Shown here piece after piece: positions 37,403-46,248 of a stretch of 64,000 bases of DNA (position 1 is the stretch's first letter; each line of letters starts with the position of its first letter). The DNA is taken from positions 434,001 through 498,000 of the forward strand of contig DASXUG010000008.1 in the NCBI GenBank assembly GCA_036504995.1, in the 5' to 3' direction. Made by a program: the position numbers and the translations under genes. Below the pieces are notes generated by a model that saw only the letters and a program-made list of their open reading frames with translations, was not told where the DNA came from and made no database searches. This DNA comes from DASXUG01 sp036504995. Its GTDB lineage: Bacteria; Pseudomonadota; Gammaproteobacteria; Burkholderiales; Methylophilaceae.

Positions 37403-38995
37403 TTGTATAACACTAAACTCTATCAACTGGCCGCTCGCGGCCTTTTGTTTTTTGTTTTTGTCTTTATCTGCCTCACCTTTCGTCAACACGGAATCAGTAA
37501 TGACGAAGAGGTGCAGCATGTCTATGGCCGATTACTTCTTAAGTTTTACGAGTCTGGATTTCATGATCAGTCAGCTTTTCACTATAAAAACTTGTATTTA
37601 TATGGTGGTTTTTTTGACCTGATTGCCGCCAGCTTGGAAAGGCTAAACCTACTCTGGCTGTGGGATTTGCGCCACCTACTGACCAGTCTGTTTGGGCTAC
37701 TTGGCTTGGTTGCGGTCTACCGCATTTCCAAAGAGATTGAGGGCCAGCGTACTGGCTTTTTCGCTGTGCTGCTGTTAACCCTGACTGCGGCCTGGTCGGG
37801 GGCAATGTTTACGCACACTAAGGATATCCCATTTGCCACTTGCATGGCATGGGCCTTGTATTACTCTATCATTGCCTGCAAAGCATTACCTAATATCCGC
37901 TTGCGTACCAGCCTTAAAATTGGCATTGCCATCGGCTGTGCTTTAGGTATGCGTATTGGTGGTGGTTTTTCAGTGATTTACCTATTACTGATCCTTGCCT
38001 ACACTGGGCTTACACTGCACGCTAATATACAATCAAAACTCCAGTTTTGGCTAAAAAGCATTATGCATTTGCAGCCAGCTGCGATACTAGCCTTTGTTTT
38101 GATGGCGATTTTTTGGCCGTGGGGTGTCATGGAGCCCTCCCATCCACTCGAGGCAATTAAGGCATTTTCCTACTTCTCATTTAACATGCTGACCATTGAT
38201 GATGGCAGAGTAATGAGTATCGGCGACGTGCCAAGAACTTATTTATTAAGTTACTTATTGGTGCGCTTGCCTGAGGTGTTTCTGATTGGTTTAATTGGTT
38301 TTTTCTCATTCAGCTTTTTAAAATCTAAACAGGCAATAGCACCTACCTCTGACCAGCAAAAAATAGCATTAGCGGGAATAGTTATTGCGTTTGCATTCCC
38401 CATGCTGTTCGTCATACTCACCAAACCAGCTTTATACAATGGCGTCAGGCACTTTACCTTTATTTTACCGCCTTTGGCTGTTTTGGCTGGTTACGGCATA
38501 CATCTAACGTTGGCTTATTTTCAAAAATCGATCAAATTACAAATTATTTATATCATTATTTGCTTGCTATTAATCGCGATGACTATCACCAAGCTTGTTC
38601 AGTTACATCCGTATGAGTATATTTACTACAACGAACTTGCAGGGGACAGCAACGATGCGGAAAAGCATTGGGAAAGTGACTATTGGTCCAGCAGTTTACG
38701 TGCGGCTTCTGCAACATTAATGCACTTATCTTTACCTAAATCCGACAAACCCTACTTAGTGGCAGTATGCGCAGAGAACGTTCAGGGCAGCGCCTATTTG
38801 GATGACCGCTTTCAGATTACTAAAAATTGGAACGCTGCTGACTTTTATATGTCGACCACCAATATGCATTGCGACCAAGTGCTGCAAGGCGAAATCATTG
38901 GTGTCGTGAAGCGAATCGACACTACTTTAGCAGTAGTAAAAGACAGAAGAAAGCTGGTTGGCGAAGCCCGCAATGCCACGCCTGCGCCTAATTAA
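37403..38995 (+). CDS. GT39/ArnT-like polyprenyl-phosphate-sugar glycosyltransferase
   Basis: A 530-residue GT-C membrane glycosyltransferase with about 11-12 hydrophobic helices. The first periplasmic loop carries the catalytic acidic motif SNDEEVQHVYG (about residues 31-41), as in protein mannosyltransferases and ArnT. The soluble C-terminal end (HWESDYWSSSLRAA) is the PMT-type extra-membrane region. Such enzymes transfer a sugar from a lipid-phosphate donor to LPS, protein or another glycan on the periplasmic side. It starts at TTG 37403, 59 bp after efp, with no evident ribosome-binding site. The next three genes fit as donor synthesis, flipping and trimming. Confidence 0.82.
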   Translation: MYNTKLYQLAARGLLFFVFVFICLTFRQHGISNDEEVQHVYGRLLLKFYESGFHDQSAFHYKNLYLYGGFFDLIAASLERLNLLWLWDLRHLLTSLFGLLGLVAVYRISKEIEGQRTGFFAVLLLTLTAAWSGAMFTHTKDIPFATCMAWALYYSIIACKALPNIRLRTSLKIGIAIGCALGMRIGGGFSVIYLLLILAYTGLTLHANIQSKLQFWLKSIMHLQPAAILAFVLMAIFWPWGVMEPSHPLEAIKAFSYFSFNMLTIDDGRVMSIGDVPRTYLLSYLLVRLPEVFLIGLIGFFSFSFLKSKQAIAPTSDQQKIALAGIVIAFAFPMLFVILTKPALYNGVRHFTFILPPLAVLAGYGIHLTLAYFQKSIKLQIIYIIICLLLIAMTITKLVQLHPYEYIYYNELAGDSNDAEKHWESDYWSSSLRAASATLMHLSLPKSDKPYLVAVCAENVQGSAYLDDRFQITKNWNAADFYMSTTNMHCDQVLQGEIIGVVKRIDTTLAVVKDRRKLVGEARNATPAPN

Positions 38996-39006
38996 CAAGG
39001 TCAACC

Positions 39007-40002
39007 ATGAATACAACTAGCATCACAACGCAAAACAGAATGGGCGCCACACCCCACATTACTGTGATCGTACCCGCATTTAATGAAGCCTTAGCCATTG
39101 CCAGCACCGTAGAAAACATAGCTGACAAACTTAAAAGCCTAAGCCCTCATTGGGATATTGTGGTGGTGGATGATGGTAGCCGTGATGACACCTCAAATAT
39201 CACCAGAAGCTTGCCAGCTAAACTGAATACTACGCTAGTAAAATTCTCACGTAACTTTGGTAAGGAATATGCGATTACAGCAGGCTTAAGCCATGCTACA
39301 GGTGATATTGTCATTTGTATGGACGCCGATGGTCAGCACTCATCCGATTTGCTCGGCACCATGTTAGAAAAATGGCGCGAAGGTTACGACATGGTTTACG
39401 CCGTACGTCAGGATAGAGAAGTAGAATCAGCTTTTAAAAAATGGGGCTCCAAGTTTTTTTACGGCATGATGAGTGCCAGCGGAAAAATCAACATTCCGAA
39501 AGACGCAGGGGACTTTCGCCTGATGGATCGTAAAGTGGTTGACGCACTTAACGCATTACCAGAACGCAGTCGCTTTATGAAAGGGATATACGCCTGGGTG
39601 GGTTATCAATCCATCGGTATTCCATACACTCCTCTTCCACGTACTTTTGGTGAAAGCACTTTTTCTCGTTTACGGCTGATGAGTCTGGCGTGGACTGGTA
39701 TTACCAGCTTCTCAGTCATCCCGTTACGCCTAGCCAGTGCGGTGGGTGTATTACTCGCAATTTTCGCTTTTGGTTACGGCATTATCGTTGTCATAGACCG
39801 TATGTTTTTTAATGCATCCGTGCCTGGCTGGCCTACCGTTGTTGCTAGTATGATGTTTTTATCTGGCGTACAACTTTTGTTTATTGGCATTTTAGGTGAA
39901 TACCTCGCGCGCATTTACGATGAAGTTAAAGGCCGTCCGCCATATATCGTGGCGGAAGTTAGCAGACCAAAAGCACTCAGCAGTCAGATTGAAAACTCCT
40001 AA
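39007..40002 (+). CDS. GT2 polyprenyl-phosphate glycosyltransferase (GtrB/ArnC/DPM1-like)
   Basis: A 331-residue enzyme that makes a lipid-phosphate-linked sugar. The GT-A domain shows VIVPAFNEA, VVDDGSRDDT, FSRNFGKEYAITAGL and the metal motif MDADGQH, then FRLMDRKVV. Two C-terminal membrane helices (about 235-305) end in GEYLARIYDEVKGRPPYIV, the standard GtrB/ArnC tail. It begins 11 bp after the GT39 gene and is followed 12 bp on by gtrA, so these form an operon. The sugar cannot be told from sequence. Confidence 0.9.
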   Translation: MNTTSITTQNRMGATPHITVIVPAFNEALAIASTVENIADKLKSLSPHWDIVVVDDGSRDDTSNITRSLPAKLNTTLVKFSRNFGKEYAITAGLSHATGDIVICMDADGQHSSDLLGTMLEKWREGYDMVYAVRQDREVESAFKKWGSKFFYGMMSASGKINIPKDAGDFRLMDRKVVDALNALPERSRFMKGIYAWVGYQSIGIPYTPLPRTFGESTFSRLRLMSLAWTGITSFSVIPLRLASAVGVLLAIFAFGYGIIVVIDRMFFNASVPGWPTVVASMMFLSGVQLLFIGILGEYLARIYDEVKGRPPYIVAEVSRPKALSSQIENS

Positions 40003-40014
40003 GTCTGTAAACCT

Positions 40015-40437
40015 TTGAATCAGAAGATGTCCAATCAAAAAATGGTAGTTGCTCCGTCATTTAAGCGCTCCGCTTATTGGTTTATCGCGGTGGGCGCAAG
40101 CGCAGCACTGGTACATTATATAATAGCCGTCGCCATCGAACATTTTGCTCTGATGCCGCCTGCGCTGGCAAATATTGTGGGCTTTATTAGCGCCTTCCCA
40201 GTCAGCTACCTTGGTCACCGCTCACTTTCATTTGCTCAGCAAGACGCGAGCCATCAGCAAGCCTTACCTAGATTTTTACTCGTTGCCATAATGGGATTTT
40301 GTGCTAACCAAACACTGTTACTATTCTGCTTAAATTATACAAAACTGCCCTTCTGGTTAGCACTTGGCTTAGTGATGGTGATCATCGCGGTCAGTACCTA
40401 TGTCTTAAGCCGTTACTGGGCATTTAAAGCTAAATGA
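40015..40437 (+). CDS. gtrA: GtrA family membrane protein (lipid-sugar flippase)
   Basis: A 140-residue protein with four membrane helices and the GtrA pattern: FIAVGASAALVHYIIAV at the start, NIVGFISAFPVSYLGHRSL in the middle, ending VLSRYWAFKAK. GtrA proteins are thought to flip polyprenyl-phosphate sugars across the inner membrane. The start may be the TTG at 40015 or the ATG at 40027; neither has a clear ribosome-binding site. Its stop overlaps the next gene's start as ATGA. Confidence 0.88.
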   Translation: MNQKMSNQKMVVAPSFKRSAYWFIAVGASAALVHYIIAVAIEHFALMPPALANIVGFISAFPVSYLGHRSLSFAQQDASHQQALPRFLLVAIMGFCANQTLLLFCLNYTKLPFWLALGLVMVIIAVSTYVLSRYWAFKAK

Positions 40438-41240
40438 ATAAAATTATCATGAGTGCAGATGATTTCGCACAAAGTGAAGAGATTGATGCAGGCATTTTAC
40501 AGCTCATCAAAATGGGCCGATTAACCGCTACTTCTTGCCTCACGCTGAGCCCACGCTGGCAAGTCGCAGCGAAAAAAATTACACCAGAAATTCGCAAACA
40601 AGCAGATATAGGCTTGCATCTCGACTTTACTCAGTATCCACAAGTGCTTCACAACAAACTTGCTACACTCATTGTCAAAGCCTATTGTCGCGCACTCCCC
40701 TATCCAGCGATCATTCAATCAATTCATCAACAGCTTGATAATTTTGAGCAAGCGTTAGGTACGCCACCAGACTATATTGATGGACACCAACATGTTCACC
40801 AACTGCCACAGATTAGAGAAGCTTTGATTGAAGTGCTAACTCAACGTTACTCTAAAAATTTACCATGGTTACGTATATCCAAGCCTCTTAAACAAGACGG
40901 GGTTAAAGCTAGGATTATTGGCGCATTAGGGGCTAGTAGCATGGAAAAGCTGGCAACAGCCGCCAATATCAGACACACCAAATCACTCTTAGGTGTGTAC
41001 GATTTTAATATCACCCAAGAAAACTACGAAAAAAAACTGAACACTTGGTTCAGTCTTAATTCTGTGAATGGTGCCGCTTTTATGTGCCACCCAGCCCGCG
41101 CTAATCTAGAAAATAGCAACCAGCTAGAAGACCCAATTTACCCCGCCAGACTAACTGAATATCAAGTATTTTCTGATGATATTTTTATGCGCATGCTGGA
41201 ACAACACCAAATCACATTAATTCGCGGTAGCAGTCTATAA
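40434..41240 (+). CDS. ChbG/HpnK (YdjC) family carbohydrate deacetylase
   Basis: A 268-residue metal-dependent deacetylase. Seen: IMSADDFAQSEEID at the N terminus, IGLHLDFT and DGHQHVHQLP, the Asp/His metal-binding set of the YdjC family. Known members deacetylate chito-oligosaccharides (ChbG) or hopanoid glucosamine (HpnK). No signal peptide, so it is cytoplasmic and would act on the donor lipid-sugar before flipping. It overlaps gtrA by 4 bp. In this context its probable target is an N-acetylated sugar on the polyprenyl carrier. Confidence 0.88.
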   Translation: MNKIIMSADDFAQSEEIDAGILQLIKMGRLTATSCLTLSPRWQVAAKKITPEIRKQADIGLHLDFTQYPQVLHNKLATLIVKAYCRALPYPAIIQSIHQQLDNFEQALGTPPDYIDGHQHVHQLPQIREALIEVLTQRYSKNLPWLRISKPLKQDGVKARIIGALGASSMEKLATAANIRHTKSLLGVYDFNITQENYEKKLNTWFSLNSVNGAAFMCHPARANLENSNQLEDPIYPARLTEYQVFSDDIFMRMLEQHQITLIRGSSL

Positions 41241-41250
41241 ACCTTAGCTA

Positions 41251-41763
41251 TTAAGGCTTAACTCCTACTTTTCTTTTAGCTGGCAGAGCTTTAGCCGTCT
41301 TCACTGCAGCAGTTGGTTTCATTACACAATACTCAAAGCCGTAGTTGCCGCCACTATCATCTGGCTCGTAATATTGATTACGAAAGCTCCAAACATTACC
41401 CTTGGTTTTTTTCATTTCAGCAATGCCAGTACTGTATTCAACATTACGGCCTTCAGTGAGGGTGTATGAAAGCGCCAAACGAAGGCCATCCGCCACCGCT
41501 TGGCCTTTATATGTGCTGGCATTATCAGTTTCCGTACTAAAATCATAGGCGCCGAACTTAGCGTAACTACTTACGCGATTTAGTTTAAGCACCGCCGTAA
41601 CTTCGTAATCTCCCACCTGCTCATTATTGCCCTTACAAGCATAGGTGCCACTAAAATTTATGCCAGTAAATGCTGGTTTAGCTTGTGCAGTGTTTACCAA
41701 CGTCATTGCGCCAATAAAACCCACTACACAAAACCCGCAAGACTTTAAAATCACTTTTCTCAT
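41251..41763 (-). CDS. Secreted protein of unknown function (170 aa)
   Basis: I do not recognise this family. A clear signal peptide (positive MRK, a hydrophobic core to about residue 25) ends in the site AQA|KP, so the mature protein of about 141 residues is periplasmic or surface-exposed. It opens with GINFSGTYACKGNN and ends with FEYCVMKP; these two cysteines could form one disulfide. The beta-rich, Thr/Tyr-rich middle and basic Lys/Arg tail are notable. It stands alone on the minus strand, convergent with the deacetylase gene 11 bp away and divergent from the GH17 gene. Confidence 0.7.
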   Translation of the reverse strand: MRKVILKSCGFCVVGFIGAMTLVNTAQAKPAFTGINFSGTYACKGNNEQVGDYEVTAVLKLNRVSSYAKFGAYDFSTETDNASTYKGQAVADGLRLALSYTLTEGRNVEYSTGIAEMKKTKGNVWSFRNQYYEPDDSGGNYGFEYCVMKPTAAVKTAKALPAKRKVGVKP

Positions 41764-41859
41764 CCCTTAACCCAAATCAATATTGCTTAATCGCCAATTG
41801 TATCGCGATGTAGTACCAATATGTAAATATCTCTCAATCAATTTTGTTTTGCTCTATTT

Positions 41860-41894
41860 TTGTTTTTATTGGCCCAGTGCATTATCATATGCAC
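41860..41894 (+). promoter_or_regulatory. Candidate promoter with a palindrome over its -10, before the GH17 genes
   Basis: TTGTTT (41860-41865), 17 bp, TATCAT (41883-41888). The -10 hexamer is exactly the spacer of the inverted repeat GTGCAT-N6-ATGCAC (41877-41894), the place a repressor would bind. The gene's ATG is 55 bp further on. Confidence 0.4.
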
Positions 41895-41948
41895 CTCATC
41901 AACACACTTTGTTGCTTTGTTACACACTCGCAACGGAAATCTCAATCA

Positions 41949-43592
41949 ATGATGTTTAGTTCTAAGCAATTTAGCACCAGCTCGAATAATCTACGCTGGT
42001 ACGGTTTGTTCAACCTTATTTTACTTGTATTGTTATGCGCTTGGTTTTGGCAAAAAAATCAAGATATTATTACACCTGATGCCATTTTACCTGCCGATAA
42101 CAAAGTGCAGTGCATCTCCTATGCACCCTATTACGGCAAAGATCAAACGCCGTTTAAAATTGACACGCATATTTCAACCACGCAGATTGATGATGATTTG
42201 GCAAAAATTGCTAAAATCTCACACTGCGTGCGTATATATTCTGTTGGCCAAGGCTTAGATTATGTGCCCGAAGCTGCTTCTAAATTGGGCATGAAAGTAT
42301 TGCTGGGGGCTTGGATAGGCTGGACTCCTGCAGACAATGAAAAAGAAGTTAACTTAGCCATTAAGCTCGCTAAACAATATCCAGAAACCATTAAAGGCTT
42401 AATTATTGGGAATGAAGTGTTGTTACGTGGTGAGCAAACGGAAGCAACTTTGCAAAAGTACATCGAGCGAGTTAAGCGTGAAACAAAAATACCCGTGACT
42501 TACGCCGATGTTTGGGAATTCTGGCTCAAACACAAAAATTTAGCAAAATCTGTAGACTTTGTGACTGTGCATATTTTGCCTTATTGGGAAAACGATCCAC
42601 AACCTATAGACCACGCAATTCAACATGCCGATATTGTGATGGATAAAGTATCAACCACCTTTCAAAAACCTATATTAATTGGTGAAACTGGCTGGCCCTC
42701 AATCGGTCGTCAACGTGAGGAATCCATCCCTAGCCCTACCAATCAAGCCCGCTATATTCGAGAGTTTTTACGCGAAGCAGATGCAAAACATTGGAATTAC
42801 AACCTGATTGAAGCTGTAGACCAGCCCTGGAAGCGCGAGTTGGAGGGCACAGTGGGTGGCTTCTGGGGCATCTATAATACCGATCTACAACCAAAATTTA
42901 ATTACACAGGCCCAATTACCGAACGCCATGATGGATTAACGCCGATATACTTTGGCCTATTAGGTAGTGCCATGTTGATGCTAATCGCACTAGCTATTGG
43001 TGAAAGGCGAGCATTAGCAGTGTTTAATATGGCTATATTAGGTGGCCTAACTGGCGCCATTACTTTCTTGCAATTTGAAAACCTCAGCACCGCATGTGGC
43101 AATGGGGACATTATTTCCGCATTCACATGTGTGCAGGCTGCGGGACGCCCGCTCTTTAGTATTATCCAGTTATTAGAGTGGTTTTACTTTGGTGGTGCAG
43201 TAATAGTAGGTCTAGTTGCAATATTTAGTTTCCCATCGCTTATGTTTAAATCACCAGTGCACGCAAACAATATCATTCGTATCAGTTTAGTGTTACTGTT
43301 GTTGGGTGCCATTACTGCTGGCTTGCTTCTCATCTTTGATGGTCGATACCGAGATTTTCCCGTCATTATTGATGGTTTTATTGCAATTCAATTATCGGTT
43401 GGCCTTATGATCGCTAATGTCAACATTACCTTCCCTAAACAGCCCTACACAGCATTAGGTTTAGCCGCTTTAATCGCCGCCATTATCTGCTACTCATTTG
43501 AACCCACTAACTGGAATGCGATATATTGGATTGTGATCACACTGCTGCTAGCCATCGCTTGTGGCCCAAGAAAACAACGCACTGTTATTTAA
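41949..43592 (+). CDS. GH17 glucanase-like membrane protein (NdvC-like)
   Basis: A 547-residue protein: one N-terminal membrane helix (about 15-32), a periplasmic glycoside hydrolase 17 domain (about 50-300), then about seven membrane helices. GH17 catalytic acids are in IIGNEVLLRG (about 153-160) and LIGETGWPS (about 242-250). It resembles the partner of NdvB in beta-(1,3)(1,6)-glucan synthesis, possibly trimming or transglycosylating the chain in the periplasm. I use the ATG at 41949; an extension to 41844 would run through the likely promoter. It precedes the NdvB-like synthase by 19 bp, so they form one operon. Confidence 0.85.
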   Translation: MMFSSKQFSTSSNNLRWYGLFNLILLVLLCAWFWQKNQDIITPDAILPADNKVQCISYAPYYGKDQTPFKIDTHISTTQIDDDLAKIAKISHCVRIYSVGQGLDYVPEAASKLGMKVLLGAWIGWTPADNEKEVNLAIKLAKQYPETIKGLIIGNEVLLRGEQTEATLQKYIERVKRETKIPVTYADVWEFWLKHKNLAKSVDFVTVHILPYWENDPQPIDHAIQHADIVMDKVSTTFQKPILIGETGWPSIGRQREESIPSPTNQARYIREFLREADAKHWNYNLIEAVDQPWKRELEGTVGGFWGIYNTDLQPKFNYTGPITERHDGLTPIYFGLLGSAMLMLIALAIGERRALAVFNMAILGGLTGAITFLQFENLSTACGNGDIISAFTCVQAAGRPLFSIIQLLEWFYFGGAVIVGLVAIFSFPSLMFKSPVHANNIIRISLVLLLLGAITAGLLLIFDGRYRDFPVIIDGFIAIQLSVGLMIANVNITFPKQPYTALGLAALIAAIICYSFEPTNWNAIYWIVITLLLAIACGPRKQRTVI

Positions 43593-43611
43593 CCATCATC
43601 GTCAATATTGA

Positions 43612-46191
43612 ATGAATACCCTAAACAAATTAAGCCATCGCTTTTTAATCCCTCTCCTGTTTGCCATTACCATTGCTGCTGCTCACTTTGGCATATGGGC
43701 ACTTACCAATCGTGCCACAGAACTGCTTGATGCCCCTCCAATTGTGCATGGTTTTGCCTATAGTGGCTTTCAAGTAGACCAAAGTCCATTAGATAAAGAA
43801 TATCCAAGCACAGCAGAGCTAGTTGGTGACCTAAAACTATTAAGGCCTTATACCAATCGCATTCGTATTTATGGTGCGCTAGAAAACTCTGAGGTCACTG
43901 CCTTAGCTTCTAAGTTAGGATTCAAAGTGACGGCTGGCGCATGGCTCGGCGCTGATTTAACTGCAAACAGACGTGAAGTCCAAGCACTAGAAGAAAAAAT
44001 AAAATTTTACGCTAGTGTTGAGCGAGCTATTGTTGGTAACGAGGTGTTATTGAGAAATGACCTCACACCAGAAGCGCTCATACAATATTTGGATGAAGTT
44101 AGAGATGGTACAGAAGTGCCTATTTCAACCGCGGAGCCGTGGCATGTATGGCTGAAAAACCCTGAGTTAGTCAAACATGTAGACTATATTGCCGTGCATT
44201 TATTGCCTTACCATGAAGGTGTACCTGTAGACCAAGCAGTAGATTACTCTATACAGCGTTATAACGAGTTAAAGGCTGCTTATCCGCGTAAAAAAATCGT
44301 TATTACTGAAATTGGCTGGCCTAGCCGCGGACCAACAATCGGCGCATCTGTGGCATCAGAGGTAAATCAAGCCCGCTTTGTACGTGAGTTCTTAGCTAAA
44401 ACTGCTTATGAGAACTATGACTACTACTTAATGGAAGCTATTGACCAACCTTGGAAGCAACATATTGAAGGCTGGGCTGGGGCATACTGGGGCATGTTTG
44501 ATGCCTCCAGACACCCTAAATACTCACTAAAAGGGGCGGTGCCACGAGACAACCGTTGGATACAAAAAGCAGAATGGGCGACTGCGATAGCATTCTTGCC
44601 TATTATGTTTATCGGTTGGCGCTTTAGGCATTGGGGCACAGGTGGCAAGGTTTCTATGGCCATTTTGTTACAAGCCTGTATTACTACACTTGTAGTTGCT
44701 TGGAATTTACCAGGAGACTACTACTACACTCTGCGCGATTTTATCGTACTGATTGGGTTAATCATCGGTATGTCACTAACCTCTGCTGTGCTGATGATTT
44801 ATGCTGTTGAGTTTAGTGAGGTGATGTTTAAAGGCACTTGGCTACGTGCTTACAAACGTGCAAAACCGCTCCCTAGTGACCAAGAGTTATTTGTATCAAT
44901 ACACTTAGCCTGTTATAACGAACCACCTGAAATGGTGATTGCTACAATTGATAGCTTACACAAACTCAATTACAAACACTTTGAAGTGATTGTAGTAGAT
45001 AACAACACCAAAGACGAAGCCAAATGGAAGCCACTAGAAGCTTATATGGCCAATATGCCAGATAACTTTAAGTTTTTCCATCTACCCAGTTGGCCTGGCT
45101 TTAAGGCAGGTGCACTTAACTTTGCGCTGACGCAAACCAACCCTAACGCCCAAGTGATTGGTGTGGTAGATGCTGATTATGTCGTCACCTCAGATTGGTT
45201 GTCTGATTTAGTGCCTCATTTTGTTGAAAGTAACGTCGCAGTAGTTCAAGCTCCGCAAGCGCACCGTGAATGGGAGCATAACTTTTTCCGTCGCATGAGC
45301 AACTGGGAGTTTGAGGGTTTCTTCCGCATTGGTATGCATCACCGCCACGAGCGTAACGCGCTAATTCAGCATGGCACAATGACCTTAGTCAGACATCAAG
45401 CGCTCAAAGACGTGGGTGGGTGGTCTGAATGGTGCATTTGTGAAGATACTGAACTGGGTTTACGTTTATTAGAAAGTGGCCTAGAACTACGCTATGTAGA
45501 TGACACGTTTGGGCGTGGCTTAACGCCAGCGAACTTCAATGCACTTAAATCACAACGCTTCCGCTGGGCATTTGGTGCGATGCAAATTCTAAAGCACCAT
45601 ATGCCAAAATTGCTAGGCGACTCAACGCTGAGTTTTGGTCAACGTTACCACTTCTTAACAGGTTGGTTCGGCTGGCTGGGAGATGCATTGCAATTATTCT
45701 TTACCTTAGGATCAATCGGCTGGACACTCGCCATGCTCGCATTACCAACCGCATTCAGCCTGCCCGTAGCGATTATGATTGCGCCCATTTTATGCTTTTT
45801 AGCCATCAAAGCGGCCCTAGGCCCCATACTGTATCGCAAAACCATGAATTGTAGCTGGCTTGATATTTTAGGTGCATCACTAGCGAGCTTAGGCTTATCT
45901 CACGCCATTGCACGCGGTGTAATCATGGGCTTAATTCAGAAACGTGGGGAATTTAAAGTAACCGCCAAAGGTAAGATTGTTGGCAGCAAACTTGATATTC
46001 TAAAACCAATACGTGAAGAATTTTTATTGCTACTGGCACTGATTATCGCCAGTCTTGCCATGCTGATTACCAGAGGCTTTCATAATATTGATGCCCAGCT
46101 ATGGGTGACTATGTTGGCATTACAATCTTTGCCATACTTGAGCTCGTTGGCTTGTCAAATTATTGCTGAAATGCCTGAGAAAAATATCTAA
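43612..46191 (+). CDS. ndvB: Beta-glucan synthase: GH17 domain fused to GT2 (NdvB-like)
   Basis: An 859-residue fusion. The N-terminal GH17 domain (about 40-315) holds IVGNEVLLRN and VITEIGWPS; membrane helices follow, then a GT2 domain (about 430-665) with VDADYVV (about 519), CEDTELGLRLL and SQRFRWAFGA (QxxRW, about 648), then more membrane helices. This is the layout of NdvB of Bradyrhizobium and Pseudomonas aeruginosa, which makes cyclic beta-(1,3)(1,6)-glucan for osmotic adaptation, symbiosis or biofilm tolerance. The two GH17 domains in this operon look like paralogues. It is followed by a convergent ROK kinase gene across a 15-bp inverted repeat. Confidence 0.9.
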   Translation: MNTLNKLSHRFLIPLLFAITIAAAHFGIWALTNRATELLDAPPIVHGFAYSGFQVDQSPLDKEYPSTAELVGDLKLLRPYTNRIRIYGALENSEVTALASKLGFKVTAGAWLGADLTANRREVQALEEKIKFYASVERAIVGNEVLLRNDLTPEALIQYLDEVRDGTEVPISTAEPWHVWLKNPELVKHVDYIAVHLLPYHEGVPVDQAVDYSIQRYNELKAAYPRKKIVITEIGWPSRGPTIGASVASEVNQARFVREFLAKTAYENYDYYLMEAIDQPWKQHIEGWAGAYWGMFDASRHPKYSLKGAVPRDNRWIQKAEWATAIAFLPIMFIGWRFRHWGTGGKVSMAILLQACITTLVVAWNLPGDYYYTLRDFIVLIGLIIGMSLTSAVLMIYAVEFSEVMFKGTWLRAYKRAKPLPSDQELFVSIHLACYNEPPEMVIATIDSLHKLNYKHFEVIVVDNNTKDEAKWKPLEAYMANMPDNFKFFHLPSWPGFKAGALNFALTQTNPNAQVIGVVDADYVVTSDWLSDLVPHFVESNVAVVQAPQAHREWEHNFFRRMSNWEFEGFFRIGMHHRHERNALIQHGTMTLVRHQALKDVGGWSEWCICEDTELGLRLLESGLELRYVDDTFGRGLTPANFNALKSQRFRWAFGAMQILKHHMPKLLGDSTLSFGQRYHFLTGWFGWLGDALQLFFTLGSIGWTLAMLALPTAFSLPVAIMIAPILCFLAIKAALGPILYRKTMNCSWLDILGASLASLGLSHAIARGVIMGLIQKRGEFKVTAKGKIVGSKLDILKPIREEFLLLLALIIASLAMLITRGFHNIDAQLWVTMLALQSLPYLSSLACQIIAEMPEKNI

Positions 46192-46197
46192 ATATAT

Positions 46198-46248
46198 TCA
46201 ATACACTTCAATAGAAAGCAACAAGCCCCTCTGATTGAAGTGTATTGA
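46198..46248. repeat. 15-bp inverted repeat between the convergent NdvB and ROK genes
   Basis: TCAATACACTTCAAT (46198-46212) and ATTGAAGTGTATTGA (46234-46248) are perfect complements with a 21-nt spacer. There is no clear U run, so it may be a weak bidirectional terminator or RNA 3'-end stabiliser. Confidence 0.7.

Noticed and set aside
41844..41948. Extended N terminus of the GH17 protein
   Set aside because: It runs through a candidate promoter and palindrome and adds a second hydrophobic segment not expected in the family.
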